Origin: Leptodactylus fallax
Taxonomy: Eukaryota > Chordata > Amphibia > Anura > Leptodactylidae
Direction: 5' to 3'
Assembly: GCA_947044405.1 (NCBI GenBank)
Contig: CAMRHE010000068.1
Span: 1,118,001 to 1,182,000 of the forward strand
Length of the DNA stretch: 64,000 nt
Below the pieces are notes generated by a model that saw only the letters and a program-made list of their open reading frames with translations, made no database searches and was not told where the DNA came from. The translations under genes and the position numbers were made by a program. Below are positions 10,011 through 22,440 of this stretch, piece after piece (the first letter of the stretch is position 1; every line of letters begins with the position of its first letter).

Positions 10011-11589
10011 GTAAGAGGCGTCCATGCCAATGTCAGGTAATGTGTCTGTGTGTGTGTTTTTGTTCATGCCTGAAATTTAACGGGAATCGTTCCTGCTCCT
10101 CTCCAGTTGCTAGACAACACAGTTCTCCCCCTGCTTCGCCACGCCGCTCACATATCGAGCATCCTCCATCCTCATCCTCTCTGCTTTCATACGACACCAC
10201 ATAAGCATGCAAAAACTTTTGCAAGCATCAATTAACCATCATGTCTGGGGAAGGGGGGTGGGGGAGAGCAAGTGTTTTCGTCTCTGCTGTCACTTAAGGG
10301 GTTAAGGCAGGCAGTCGACGCTGCTTGTTTGACATACATATAACGCGTGCCCTGGTATTTCCACTGCACTGCCCACACAATAGCACAGATAGGTGTGAGG
10401 AGCCGCCGTACAGAAGGTGCAGGGCATTTTGCAGCCCCCTGCAATGGACCCTAATAAGTTTCATGACTTTTTTGGCAAGTTGCCCCCAATTTCTGCCCTA
10501 GATCCATTTTCCAATGTTCTGAGCCCATGTGCGTCCCCTTTATAGCCCCCCGATACGGCAAAGCCGTTCTATCCACCATATACATTAGCATATTGCGTCT
10601 ATTTAAGGGCTCTTTCCATTCTAGTATCCCCGTAGTGCTGCTGACTGCCGTCATACAATGGACCCACCCCTCGTCTGACAAGACTTTGGGATTAGAGAAT
10701 ATAGACGCTCCAGGCCCTGCACATGACATTATGCAAAGGGAGGGATGGGGAGGATTCGTAACTGTAAATTTGGCAGGACCAAATAAAGTTGCGAAGGACG
10801 GCGGGGGCTTCTGAACCTTTGTGTTTGATGATAATTTTGTTGACAGGTGTAAAAAAGTCCCAGCTGTGGTTTTGGGGTCAGATGCGCTTTATTTATGTAA
10901 AGTAATGCTAAGTAGCTGGAATGAGGGGCGAGTATGGGGGCCGGCGCCAAGGGGAGAGGCACAGGTGTTACTGTTGCATTCTGGGAGATGTAGCAGTGAA
11001 TGGTGGGGGGGTGATTGGATCCCCTGGCACCAATTCCTGAGTCCTGTGTAAGTGGGTTAGCACCTAACATAAAGATTTAGTCCATAGAATTACGTAGGTA
11101 GAATCCGGTTCATTCTAGTAGAAAATTCCCATAATTCCTTTACATATCACCAGTTCCTCCCAGTTATGGTCTCTGCACCAACTGCGTTACTATGTATAAA
11201 TACTCGTCTACCTGTATATAGCAGCGTCCTCCTGTATTGGATAAACCACACAGTCCTGTAGTATACACACACTATATACACAGATGGGGGAAGAGCTTTG
11301 GGGGTTGTCGGGCCATATACCCTGGGAAGTCCCAACAAGTCATTCTACCTTGGCTATATACTTCAGTATAAGTATAAGTAAGACCATCTAACTATATGCC
11401 CTGTGTTAAGGAACACTTGCAAAATGTAAGGGCACACCTACAAAAAAATATTACTAAAAGACAAAAAACAGCAATTTAAAATATTGCCAAAACCATTTGA
11501 TGCACCCTTAATATTGCAACATTCTATTCTTCCCACCAAGCACATAATAAAATTCATCTTTCACCGTCATTCACAGTAATTCCACTGAC

Positions 11590-12205
11590 CTCATGCTCTC
11601 TTAGTATCCCCCAAACAGTATGCTGCCACCTTAGTGACCCCCACACAGTCCATTGCCCCATTAGTGTCCCCCAAACAGTATGCTGCCCCCTTAGTGGCCT
11701 CCAAACAATATAATGCCCCCAAGTGCCCTCCCATGCAGTATAAAGCTCTCACACAGTATATTGCTCCCCAATAGCACCCACACAGAATATTGCTCTCCAG
11801 TAGCCCCCACATAGTATAATGCTTCCCTGTAGCCTCCACACAGTATAATACTCCCCTGTAGCCCTCACACAGTATAATTATCTCCAGTAGTCTCCACAGT
11901 ATAATGTTCCTTTGTATCCCCCACACAGTATAATGCTCCCCTGTAGCCCTCACACAGTATAATGCTGTCCTTTATTCCCCACACAGTATAATGCTCCCCA
12001 ATAGCCCCCACACAGAATAATGCTCTCCAGTAGCCCCCACACAGTATAATGCTCTCCTTTAGTCCCCACATAGTATAATGCTTCCCTGTAGCCTCCACAC
12101 AGTATAATGCTCCCCTGTAGCCCTCACACAGTATAATTATTTCCAGTAGTCCCCACAGTATAATGCTCCTCTGTATCCCTTACACAGTATAATGCTCCCC
12201 AGTGG
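11590..12205. repeat. 29-bp minisatellite in SHANK2 intron
   Basis: About twenty degenerate units carry CACACAGTATAATGCTCCCC, then TGTAGCCC. The last dozen units are the most regular. The reverse-strand open frames over it (rich in HYTVWG and IILCEGY) are made by the repeat, because 29 is not a multiple of three and the frame cycles. No protein is supported. Confidence 0.85.
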
Positions 12206-12489
12206 CTTAAGGATGCATATAGTTTGATAGATCGGCTGAAATTTAGACTCGCGGCTATCTTGCCTTAGGAGTGTTGCGGCTCCCCTGGCAGATTTCCACA
12301 GCACCCTGGTTGGTACCTACCTTGCTAGCTAATGTTATACTGGGTTTTTTGCAGCGGTGGTGTAGGAAATAATAATCATGGTGGATCACATCTCGATCTG
12401 AGGGGTTCTCAGGGGGAAGCAAATTTTAAAATTTAGAAACAGATTATAGCGTGGGTACAAGTGGCAATTGCCCAGTTCTTGCAAGCTCT

Positions 12490-12790
12490 TAAAGAGGATC
12501 TGCCTCTTCTGACACATCTTAGCATATACTAGCATTGCTTATAAGAATTCTGGAGCATCTTTTCTTAAAGCTGTGCTTTGTACCGTTCCTCTGATATTCC
12601 TCCTAGTTATCAGTGTATTCGTATATTTCTGTTACCAGGGGTGTGTCACTGCACAGTCCCATACTGTCCAATCAGTGCTCTCTGTGCAGGGACACACCCA
12701 TTCTAAAGGCAAATGGTTACACCAAGTTTCCAGGAGGAGTAACAGAGGAACGGTACAACACAATAATGAGAGAAGGTGTTTGAGAATTGT
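12490..12790. repeat. Palindromic element, GTTCCTCTGATATTCC ends inside
   Basis: The part TACCGTTCCTCTGATATTCC near 12580 is inverted at about 12727-12757, CAGGAGGAGTAACAGAGGAACGGTAC (shown here as two overlapping motifs: CAGGAGGAGTAACAG and CAGAGGAACGGTAC). A sister copy lies at 30690-30905. The centre holds GGGTGTGTCACTGCACAG and its partial inverse. Outer borders are approximate. Confidence 0.6.
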
Positions 12791-12987
12791 TGTATCATGG
12801 GGGGGATACAGACATATTTAAGACTAAGTTCCAAGGACCTCCATCAAACAGCACCCCATACCTCAGCTTTAAAGTTTGTGTCACTATATTGTCACTCATC
12901 AATCTCATGTACCGCTCTGGGGGTATATGGCCGGCACTGGATGTATTGCGTCTCATACTACTCTTCTATATCTTTCCCATCCTACAG

Positions 12988-13112
12988 CGGATACTCCTAT
13001 TGAGGAATTTAACCCTACACCTGCCTTCCCCGCTCTGCAGTACCTGGAATCTGTGGATGAGGATGGAGTGGCTTGGCAAGCCGGCCTGAGGACTGGAGAC
13101 TTCCTGATAGAG
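12988..13112 (+). CDS. shank2: SHANK2 exon B: central PDZ domain
   Basis: The 125-bp exon is preceded by TTTCCCATCCTACAG and followed by GTAGGA. With the last base of exon A it gives 42 codons (residues 60-101): ADTPIEEF, then PTPAFPALQYLESV, and ending GLRTGDFLIE. This is the beta2-beta3 insert, beta3, alpha-A and beta4 part of the SHANK PDZ. From memory, mammalian SHANK2 has Thr where this has Asn68 (EEFN), and Gly where this has Asp85 (VDED). Both are outside the ligand loop. The WQAGLRTGDF spelling fits SHANK2; SHANK1 and SHANK3 have WRAGL. The junction phase (1 to 0) is exactly consistent with exons A and C. Confidence 0.96.
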
Positions 13113-13304
13113 GTAGGACAGGATTCTTGTAATGGATTCCGTGCGGTTACATTTTATAGGATGCCGGATTGTTCTCTATCACCCACTGTGGATGTGGTGC
13201 CAGATGAAACATGTCTGTGGTCTACTTATCACTAACCCTGCAAGAGGTCACCGGGCCCGGACTTGTCATGTCCTAGCCAAGGCCAGACTGGAGAGCCTGA
13301 GGTT

Positions 13305-13590
13305 ATGGGTATATAGTAATGTATGTGTGCGTGTTACTAGATTGTTATATTATTCACCTAGGAAGTTTTTGGTATACAGTTTATGTTTATAGATAGATAC
13401 GTTACTTACCTATGAGATGCTGGGTATATAATATATGTGTGTGTGTTTATAGATTGATATATTGATTACCTATGAAGTTTTGGGTATATATTTCATCTAT
13501 GTGTGTTTATAAATTGATATATTAATTACATATTAGTCTTTGGCTATGCAGATGTGTATATATAGATATATGGATTACCAATGCGTTGTT
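13305..13590. repeat. Degenerate tandem repeat, about 60 bp unit
   Basis: Four to five units each carry GTTTATAGATTGATATATTG, ATTACCTATGA and TTTTGGGTATATA. They become more diverged at both edges. No gene is present. Confidence 0.7.
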
Positions 13591-13938
13591 TCCTGTAGGA
13601 CATTCGCTTAAACTTAACCTAAGCCTTTGTATTGTTGAGTGTTTCGGTGTAGATATGGATGATAATACTGTATCTGTTCAGACTATGCAGTTGGATTTAT
13701 GGACTTTGGGTTATATAAGGTACATTTCATGTATTCAGTCTGTTTCTGCTTTTCTCACTTCCCTTCCTTACACTATAACACTGATATGGCTGGCAGGGCA
13801 TTTGCCCCAGATATTGGGTGATGTGTAAAGGTGACAGTTCTGCAGACACAGTCAGAAGCAAATCTTTGCCTCCCAGCTGCTGCGGTCCCATCTAAAATAC
13901 TCTGTGCTGCTAGGAAAACCAGTTAGACTGCCCTCCTT

Positions 13939-14110
13939 AGGGCCTGTTCACATCTGCGTCCGGTTTTCGTTCAGGGAGTCCGCTTGGGGACCCTCCGAAC
14001 GGAAACCTATATGCATAAAAAGTGTTTTATCTACGAAACCACACGGACCCCATAGACTATAATGAGGTCCGTGTGGTTTCCGCACGAAGCAAGATGTGAA
14101 CCGGCCCTTA
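13939..14110. repeat. Foldback element of the TTCACATCTGYGT family, short form
   Basis: The left end AGGGCCTGTTCACATCTGCG is mirrored by the right end AGATGTGAACCGGCCCTTA. Inside are GGAAACCTATATGCATAAAA and CCATAGACTATAATGAGG, shared with the larger palindrome at 62430-62785. Confidence 0.75.
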
Positions 14111-15838
14111 CTTCATGAATCCATCATATGCAGCCCCGTACTCACTAACCTAAGCAAATGACTAGACAAGTCAGCTGGTCGCACCTCTTATACCTTCATG
14201 GATCCTGTGACGTTCTCCTTTCAAGAAATTGCACCATCAGGTACAACCCTGCCGACACTAACCTGATCAAAAAGTTGTCAGGATAGTGACAACTCTCCTC
14301 TAATACTCTGCGCTTCTACCAAGCGCCGCGTCTGACATTTTCCTGACATCCTCTGGTTACTGATGATGATCCGCTTGTCGTATTGAGTGTCGTGTGCGCA
14401 GTGTTAAAGGCTATGTCCACCTTCACAACCAATTTTTTTTTATAATTGCCCCCAATGCATCTAAAATGACAAAAGAGGTAACTTTGCAATAGATTTTTAT
14501 AAAAAAAAAAAAAAATGCTACTATTTTGTTTTACAGCTCCTGGTCTATGCATCTCCATGGTAACAGACTACAAACAAAGCCTTATTCTGTAGTCATACAC
14601 CCATATATCGGTCCTTCTTGCTAATCTACGAAAGGGACGCTGGTATAAAGTAGGAGACAAGTGGAAGAAAATATGGCTGCAGGATCAGACTACACAGGGA
14701 TTGTTTGCGGTCTGTTACCACGGAGATACATAGGAGCTGTAGAAACAAAATTATAGGAAATTCTTGATCAAGACCTATAGAAAAGTTGCTTCATTCTTTA
14801 CTTCAGAGACTTTGAGAACTCCCAAAAAAATGTTTGTGAATGTTACAAAGGGGGATTTTAAAATAGGCATTGTATGGGCAGAATTTTCTTGGCTATATTG
14901 GACAATAGTATATGTTGTATTTTAAGGAATACTTTAGGCAAATCTGATATTCGCTTTGTGCAGGGCCCAAACAGAATTTAATAGAGAATTCATACACCAA
15001 CAGGAGTGTTCCTTTAGTTATCCAGTGAAAGTATAATATTTTCTTCTATAGTATGGCGCCACCTGGTGCTTACAGTGTGTAGCAAAGGTCAGGTCCATTT
15101 AATGAGCTGTGTGTTGGTGGACGCACATGCTCAGTTGCTCTTTCTACAGCCAGGTCTCTGCCTAGTGATGCTCTGTTCACTACAGGGCAGCCAATAGGAA
15201 TAACTTTTTGCCTTGCTTGTCAGGAGAGGAGCCCAGGACTGTAATAATGCCTTGGGCCTCGTCTGGTTCAGGACAAGGACATCATAGGCTATATCTCTGC
15301 TTTCAGAATATGGCTTGGTTACAGCGACCAATAAATTGCAACCTGTCTCCTCCATCCAAGACATGATACAACTTTTCCTTTGGGTTAAAACTGCATTATA
15401 TCTGCACTAGTGTGAACAAAGCCTTTAGTATAAATCCTTCTACTTCCTTTCTCCCGTCTCTAGGAGGGTGGTCTTCAGCCTCTTACCCTCCAGTTGTGAA
15501 ATAGCTGATGGTTGTCAGATTACTTATTGTATGACTACAAATCCCAGCAGAGACGACCACCTGTTGCAGACCCCTGTCCTTGTATCATCGCCGACACATG
15601 CATTGTTATCCTGGGGGGCTTCTGCACGGTGTGAGAAGCCAATCTGAGCACAGAGAGCTGCAGTGTAAAGCATGGAATAGGAACAACACAGCAGGTGAGC
15701 CTCGGCTGAGACAGGAGGTGTTTTAGACTCATTTTAGAACCTTTTATCTTGCAAGATTCCCTTATTTGCTTCTCTATGAATACAATGGACAGCTCCTTAA
15801 AGACTGATGTGAGATGTTGGATGTTTGCATGTAGTGTC
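14111..15838. other. Intronic, mostly unclassified
   Basis: The segment 14405-14800 begins TTAAAGGCTATGTCCACC and carries poly-A/T tracts, suggesting a dispersed element without clear ends. A CTCF-like core GGCGCCACCTGGTGC lies at 15055-15069. ACTACAAATCCCAGCA (15533-15548) resembles the ZNF143-like motif. No exon is seen. Confidence 0.4.
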
Positions 15839-16126
15839 CTTAAAGGGGTTGTTGCAGAAGAATTATTGGTATCTTTGCTCAGGCTAGGTGATAATGTATG
15901 GTCACCGGATACCCATCTATCACGAGAATGGGCAGATGGTCGCGCATGCGTGCTGCCATTCCATTCAAAGTCTATGGGCGCCGTACTCGGCTATCACCGT
16001 CTGTATAGTATGACTGTCACTCCTTTCAATCAGGGGACCCCTGTTTACGTGATCAGTGCGGGTCTCAGCGTCGGGATCATTCGATGGTTAGGTGATAAGT
16101 TGTCATGGTGGATTAACTCCTTTAGG
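15839..16126. repeat. TTAAAGGGGTTGT / GGTGATAA palindromic repeat
   Basis: It starts TTAAAGGGGTTGTTGCAG with CTAGGTGATAATGTATGG. The right part GATGGTTAGGTGATAAGTTG is a weak inverted and rearranged partner. The centre GATCAGTGCGGGTCTCAGC matches the GATCAGCTG-type centre of related copies. Confidence 0.5.
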
Positions 16127-17258
16127 GTGCGCCCTTGTGCTGCGGCTGCCACATACATCACCTGCGATGACCAATGACGCCGCGCTTTGGAAAAGCCTTA
16201 GACTTACCTACAGAATCTGGCAGCAGTTGACCTTCGTGGCTGGAGATGGTATTATTCACATGCAGCAACTGGTGCATTTGGACGCACCCTTAAAGGGACA
16301 GAGTCTGTACCCATGGCTAAGCCATTATGGGACTTAATTCTTCAAAAGTAGGCCGACAGATTCCCTTTAAACCTAAAGTTAAACCCTATCGCTGCCTTAA
16401 TGCAAGACCTACACAGCATTTCGGCGCTCAGAAGAAATGCCAACAAAGGGTTACATCGCGATCGCACCGCGGATTCATTCCACCAACATCCAATTAGTGA
16501 GTGATTTAATGGCTAATAGGAAAATGGGCAGACTAGATAGGGCCATGTGGTTCTGCATCATCCAGCTCTCTGATACAATTAACCAGTTCAAGCCTTCCAA
16601 TATGGCTGCCCTCCTGGCGGAGACGTGCACGGCTTAGGTTTCCATGGAGACAGGAGCAGTCATCGTGGACCCTGAATTTAGCTCTCAGATGCTTAGATAA
16701 GAAAATAGTTGATATGCAGTGCAGCAAATAAAAAGGAAGGTTAAGAGACGGCTGGCATTTACACGTGCAAGAAGAGTGTCTGACGCCATGGTGGCTATTA
16801 ATTGGTTACTCGGCAGAGTTCTGTAGAAGAAGCGTGTTGCGTGCAGGTAGTCAGATGTTATATTCCCAGGTACATCGTACATAGTGCAGTCGTATTGCCG
16901 GATTTGCTGCTCCTATTATTTCGGTGTGTAGTCGTCTCCTATGTGTGTATTGCTCACTATATGGTGAAGACCACACAAGCCGGGACCTAGCTATAGGGGG
17001 TGCAGAGGTAGCAAACGCTACGCCAGTCGTATAATAGCACATGGTAAGTGGTGGCCCCATTACAGACCCAGGAACAGCCTCTGCACAAAGGGGCTAGTAC
17101 TGTGCACACCCTGGCCTACAGGCTAGTGATCTCCAAGGGTTGTAAAATTGCAATTCCCAGCATGCCCAAAAGGGCTGATAAGACATGCTGGGAGTTGTGG
17201 TTTCTTCACAGGTTGGCAATCATTGGACTATAGACTACCATAAAGCAGGACCGCCAGA
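16127..17258. other. Intronic; ZNF143-like inverted pair at 17149-17203
   Basis: GCAATTCCCAGCATGCC (17149-17165) and ACATGCTGGGAGTTGTGG (17183-17200) face each other, as in the hAT-like foldback at 34.84 kb but shorter. The preceding kilobase has a fragment with GGTGGCCCCATTACAGACC and otherwise nothing recognised. Confidence 0.45.
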
Positions 17259-17510
17259 GGTTAAAGACGTTGTCCAGCAAATCCACAGGATAGATGAGTG
17301 TCTGATCACCGAGGGTCCCACCGCCAAGACTCGTAATGAAGGGTCTGTATTCCTCATTCGATTGCAAAGACATTTGTACATGCACGGTGCTGCTCCTTTC
17401 AATCTCTATGGGACTGACGGAGATAGCTGAGTACAGTGCTTGGCTATCCTCATAAGTCCCATAGACTTTGAATGGAGCGTCAGCGCGCACGGACATCACT
17501 TGATTCAAAA
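17259..17510. repeat. Palindromic repeat fragment (GATGACCTATCC family)
   Basis: It contains GACGTTGTCCAGCAAATCC, then CTGATCACCGAGGGTCCCAC and an inverted right part with TGGCTATCCTCATAAG. It resembles the 15.84 and 33.26 kb copies. The frames over it arise from the inverted repeat. Confidence 0.45.
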
Positions 17511-17779
17511 GGGACCCGCCACGAACAGACTATCACTTCCGGAAGTGATATACTATATCCTGGTTAGTGTGGAGTCTGACGGAGTGGCGCAGCACACAGG
17601 GATTCTCTTCATGGTCCACATGGGATCCCAGTTTGTAAGGCAATTTGACTATGGTGGAGCTGAGTTGTCTATATATTATACAGTTGGCCATTCACCTGAC
17701 TACGACTACATCACAGTAGATAACTGGCTAAATTCCTGTTTTTGATCTCTCTAGCACCTGGTGATCAACTGACCTAGCT

Positions 17780-17997
17780 TTAAAGGGGTGTTATAGTTGA
17801 CATATCCTTATGTCAGATTGGTTGTAGTCTGACACCCAGCACCCCCACCGATCAGCTGTTGTTCAGAGCACAGTGTGTGTGTGCTCCCGTTTTGGAGAAT
17901 GGTACAAGTCCCAAAGGTGAGACCCGCTTCTATCAGACATTTACAGTCTATCTTGTGGATAGACCATAAATATCATGGGGTAGAGTACCCCTTTAAA
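17780..17997. repeat. TTAAAGGGGTG palindromic repeat, both ends present
   Basis: The left end TTTAAAGGGGTGTTATAG is mirrored by the right end GTAGAGTACCCCTTTAAAC. The centre has CACCGATCAGCTG. It is a compact member of the same family as 46158-46482. Confidence 0.65.
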
Positions 17998-18109
17998 CCT
18001 TTCCAGTAATACTATGGCATTGGTACCAATGCTTGGTATATATGGTGCCTGCTCAGACGCGGAGCTACACCATAACTACCGGGTTATTCAATAACATCTC
18101 TGTTCGCTT

Positions 18110-18366
18110 GGATTAACCCCTTATTTATGGTTCACTTCAGTGATCCCAGCCCCCACCCCTCCATTAAAAAAGTGATCAAGCATCGGAAGCCCCCTTGTAT
18201 GGCACATTTGGACATGTGTTTGGGGCCTCACAAAAACCAAAGTCCATCCCGCCAAAAATAAACCCTCCTACAGCTCCGTGTAAGGAAAAATATATGATAC
18301 TTGGAAAGTGGGGAGTAAAAAACCAAAATTCTGAAATGAACAAATGACATTGGCAGGAAGGGGTTA
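18110..18366 (-). repeat. Partial copy of the 5-kb AT-rich dispersed repeat
   Basis: It contains CCAGCCCCCACCCCTCC, CCTCCTACAGCTCCGTG, GGAAAGTGGGGAGTAAAAA and an end AGGAAGGGGTTAA. This is the opposite orientation of the family at 4985-5665. Confidence 0.45.
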
Positions 18367-19379
18367 ATACAAATACAGTATGTGACCTATTGATGTAGGG
18401 TCACCGTGCGCTTTATAGTTGGTGGGGTTCACGTGGCCGCCTTGCTCTGTTTCGGTCTTGTATGGTAAAATTCAATTATCACTTAGCTGCAGATCGTCTC
18501 CTCTATTGTAAGGAGCTAATCGAGAAAATCATCTTAGCGGCGTCTTTCTTGGTCACAGTATGTAAGCAAACCTGTAAGACGCTAAAATTGTGAATAGAAC
18601 AGGGCAGGGATAATTATATTTCCGATAGATGAGATTTTATCCTTCCATCTGGAGGCTCATCCGTCCAGATCTCTTCTTCTCATGGCCATCTACACAGATG
18701 AATAGTTTAATTGTGAGACGCCACGCCGCCTCCTGAGAGATTGTATAATACCGACCACACGTGTGCATGCGCGGCCTGTACCGTACACCTGATAACTTCT
18801 CGTTCATAGGCGATCGTTCTAAGCTCCGTTGGATACTTTATTACAGACGTAGTCTTCCCTAGAAGTTTTACTCGTAGAGTAGTATACCTCCAGCGTCCTA
18901 TATCACCGCCTTGTACCATTTAGAATAGTGGTATATTTTATGTAGCAGAGGGACCCATAGTTGCTCCCTCAGGGTCCTAGGCCCGGTAGCGATTACTACT
19001 GATGCACTTCCTGCAGCTACACTTCCGTTTGCAACGTATTCTGCAGAATGTTGTCAGGTCGCTCAGCGACTACTTGACTTCCTGTCCGCGTGACCACTTT
19101 TTAGCCACATGTAAAGTGGTTACGGGAATTTCTCCCTGCCATAACAATAGATCACAGCGAACTTCATGCTGGTACCCATTGTTTTGTGTCTCTACTATCC
19201 AGGTCCCCAAACGTTGGACCCCGGAGTGCACCATTGAGAATCCAGTCCTCTACTGTTGCTCAATTGACTTTAATAGAAACCAAAACTCTATTTTCAATAA
19301 AAGGGGATGTATCACTCGGGCACACATTCTTTAATTTAAGGTTGTATTTTTATACTATTTTATTTTTTTTTATTTTTTC
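18367..19379. other. Intronic, nothing recognised
   Basis: I see no exon, no repeat with ends, and no motif cluster. The 110-codon frame at 19002-19334 has no recognisable domain. Confidence 0.35.
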
Positions 19380-20330
19380 AATTTACTGTACATGATGATG
19401 GGGGCGGCCATCTTGCCTGAGCCGCTGTCAGCACCATTCACAGATTTACAATAGCCACATGGATCATAAAAACCTGAAGTCTGGAGATTTTCTGGCACAC
19501 AAGGTATGAAAAAGTCACACATTTTATGGAAAATCACCTGACCCCGCCAGATTTATGAATTCTTAAATCTACCTGGCCCGGCGTAGGGTGCACCTGATTT
19601 ATAATGAGGCAGCGCACACCTCCTCATAAAAAGGGGGATATGAAGACTGGTGTTGGAAACATCAGTTTTCATAAGTCTGTCCTATTGACTTATATGGGAG
19701 AATGTTGTGGTCATGCTCTATGACCTATATTATGGTCACTATGCAGAGGGGAGGGGAACTGTAACCATTACCTATTGACTTCTCTGGGTGAGTGTTGTGG
19801 GTATGGTCTATAATCTGTATAGAGATTGTTGTACAGGGAGGGGTGCAGAAAAACTGTGACCATCACCTATTAACTTCTGTGGGAGAGTGTTGTGGGCATG
19901 CTCTGTGATTTATACTGAGGTTGCTGTGCAGGGATCAGGAGGACGAGAGCTGGAACATCACCTATTGACTACTAGCAGACAGAGTTGTGGGCATACTCTA
20001 TGTCTTGTACTGAGGTCATTGTGCAGGGAGTGGGAGGATGAAAACTGGGGCATCACCTATTGACTACTAGCAGAGGGTGTTGTGGGTATGCTCTGTGACC
20101 TGTACAGAGCAGGGAGGGGGAGGAGGTGAGCAGTGGTCATCATGTATTAACTTCTCTAGCAGAGTGTTGTGGACATGGTAAGTTGTGATCATCACCTTTT
20201 GTAAAATTACAAGATACATGATATATGAAAAGTGATCTCTACAGAACAGGAAGTGTCAAACTATTTTGCAACCAAATGGTCAAAGTAAAAACTGAAATAT
20301 TTCAGTATTATAGAAAGTAATATGGAAAAT
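19380..20330 (+). repeat. Dispersed element with internal 90-96 bp tandem expansion
   Basis: The front part (19395-19500) has GGGGCGGCCATCTTGCCTGA and CCACATGGATCATAAAAACC. From about 19680 to 20190, six units carry CCTATTGACTTCTNTGGGAG, TGTTGTGGGCATGCTC and GTGCAGGGAGG, starting near 19682, 19772, 19867, 19962, 20056 and 20145. The back part has GTGATCTCTACAGAACAGG. The copy at 57015-58050 has the same front, unit and back. A minus-strand copy at 24150-24720 has only one unit. Confidence 0.7.
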
Positions 20331-20487
20331 AAATCTAAATGACAAAAATTCTTGAAAAAAAATGAAACATAAAAACTTGAAATAATAGGTCAATTCCTGA
20401 TGACTCCCGAGGAACAATCCAAGCAGAATATATACACCATATTATACTTTGTGATATGTGTGAGGGATGGGGTATAAGACAGGGATT

Positions 20488-20856
20488 TTAAAGGGGGCCT
20501 CTCACCACCTCGTTAAGCTCTAACTCTTTGTGTCCTTCAATAGACCCCGCTCCACTGATTCCGGCACAGTTGGAATTTTTTCTCTAGCCCTCACCGTTCC
20601 TGAGCCATCAGGCTGTTAGTTTCAGCCACTAATGTGTGAGTTCGGCTCTCTACTGTCGAGTGGGCGGGCCTTGACTGGAGCAGGCAGACAGGTACCGCCC
20701 CCTGACAGTAGAGATCATAATTGTGCTTAAACTAACAGAAATGATTGCTCAGGAGCGGTGAGGGCTAGAGAAAAAAATCCAACTGTGCCGGAATCATTGC
20801 AGGGGAGGCTATTAAAGGATCCAAAGAACTGGAGTTGGTGAAAGGACCCCGCTAAG
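20488..20856. repeat. Foldback element, TGATTCCGGCACAGTTGGA family
   Basis: The left arm CCACTGATTCCGGCACAGTT with TTTTCTCTAGCCCTCACCG is inverted at 20750-20800 as CGGTGAGGGCTAGAGAAAAA and CAACTGTGCCGGAATC. The arms exceed 100 bp. Related copies are 49750-50065 and the half copy 52733-52840. Confidence 0.8.
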
Positions 20857-22146
20857 AACCCCAGAAAGCAATCCTTGTGCTATACCCCGCCCCTCAAGCC
20901 CTACACTAGGTATAACATTGTATCAGTTTTATCCAGAGTGTTCCTTTAAAAATTTACAGATAAATCTAAATCTAGGATACCAAATTGTACATTGTAGTTA
21001 CGTAGAATATATTGTAGTCCGCTCATGATCTTATCCTCCTCCCCATGGCTAAGAACAACGCTCTTATTATGTAGCCTTCCCCGTGTTAGGACCCCGGAGC
21101 TAAGCCACGTAGCACAGCTTGGTCCAGGAGCCGCACAGATCAATACTCCATGTTTTGCCAATTGCAGAGTCTGTTACATTGTCCCACGAGCCCCTCAGGT
21201 GTTAGATAAGTGAAACACAATCACACTACAGGCGGCTCGCAGCACTTGTGTGCCAGCGCCGGGTAACCTGGAACTGGCCGAGCAGAACACCTTGTGCTGA
21301 TAGCTGATTTCTCACCCCCGTCCTCCTCACACGCAGGGTGTTGCTCAGTCATTCTGGAGTGAGCATCTCGCTGGTCAGGGATGTTTTATCATCTTACATT
21401 ATCAGGTTGCTGCCTGCGGCACTCGCTGTAGACAGCAGCGCTCATGATGCTGGTAAAGCATGGCTGCAGATCTGAGGGAAACGCACAGGTACAGAGTAGA
21501 GGCGGTGCTGACACATTTCTAGTACAGTCACTAGTGGACAGGACAGAGGAGCAAGTAAGAGGTGCACTAGGACCGGCAGGGGGGTTCAAAGATTTTCCTT
21601 CTACCCCATGCAGATGGCAGGGTCCAGGTGTGTATCACTAGTGAATGTTGAGTAGTTGTTCATGCGAATGATGGGAGTTGTAGTCTTTCAACAGGTGGAG
21701 AGTCACAGGTTGGAGATGGCGTCTCATATTAAAGGAACATTTTCTATAAATCTGATACACTGCATTATGCCTAGTACAGGGGCAGAGCGTGACCTAGGGA
21801 GACTAAATACAGGAGTCACCCCTCCCACAGGACCTGCAGCTACATACCCCCCAAACACGTCACCTCAGGGCTACCACCTTACACTCTCTACCTTCTCCTG
21901 ATCTGATGCCTCCATTGCTTGCATCCCGCCTGCTTAGAGCCTCTTAGCTGCAGTGCCCATCACATGTGTGTTGACTCTTAGATCTATTTGCGCCAAACCT
22001 TTCCCCACCTCCCTGTGCCTTTGGTTCCTGCAGTCCGCTGAGGTGTGACTTAATCTTTGGACCTGGGAATTCTTTGCAAAGTCCAGATTTCTGTCCAGGG
22101 GTTAAATATAGGAAAATTATTTAGAATCTTTTCCTTAGATTTAGCC
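20857..22146. other. Intronic; hAT-like fragment at 21665-21715
   Basis: ATGGGAGTTGTAGTCTTTC at 21671-21689 is a fragment of the ZNF143-motif family. The rest, including 21.0-21.5 kb, looks single copy and shows nothing coding. Confidence 0.35.
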
Positions 22147-22440
22147 TTAAAGGCGTCCTGCAGAAAGTCTGTGATTACTTACTTTGTATGTGACGAGCCC
22201 AGGAGTTCCGGACTGGTTCAGCCCCCATGTTGCTCCGTCTCCTTCCTCCTCTCCCATGTTCACCGGTGTATGATGAAGGTGGCTAAATACATCATTATAA
22301 TAGGAAAGCCGGCCTCCATGATACAGGTAAAGAGTGGGGAACACGGGAGAGAAGGGAGGAGACGGAGCAACTTGGGGGCCGATCTCAGGGGATCCCAAAG
22401 GTCCCTTTGCCACATATGTGACTATTCTAAAAGGCACCAA
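22147..22440. repeat. Palindromic element, GTTGCTCCGTCTCC arms
   Basis: GTTGCTCCGTCTCCTTCCTC near 22230 is mirrored by GGAGGAGACGGAGCAAC near 22353, and flanking parts also pair. It underlies the long open frames on both strands here (22057-22704 on plus, 22147-22440 on minus), which I do not treat as genes. Confidence 0.65.

Larger units (their letters stand above)
10011..12987 (+). other. shank2: SHANK2 intron between exons A and B (2,977 bp)
   Basis: It is bounded by GTAAGA at 10011 and CCCATCCTACAG ending at 12987. It holds a 29-bp minisatellite (11590-12200), a palindromic element (12490-12790), and a ZNF143-like motif variant CATTCTGGGAGATGTAG near 10978-10994. The 10.0-11.6 kb part otherwise shows nothing. 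Confidence 0.85.

Noticed and set aside
10011..10204. Continuation of the exon A open frame past the donor
   Set aside because: GTAAGA at 10011 is a strong donor and exon B continues the PDZ in phase. The extension has no family match.
11591..12098. Minus-strand frames with HYTVWG repeats
   Set aside because: Produced by the 29-bp minisatellite.
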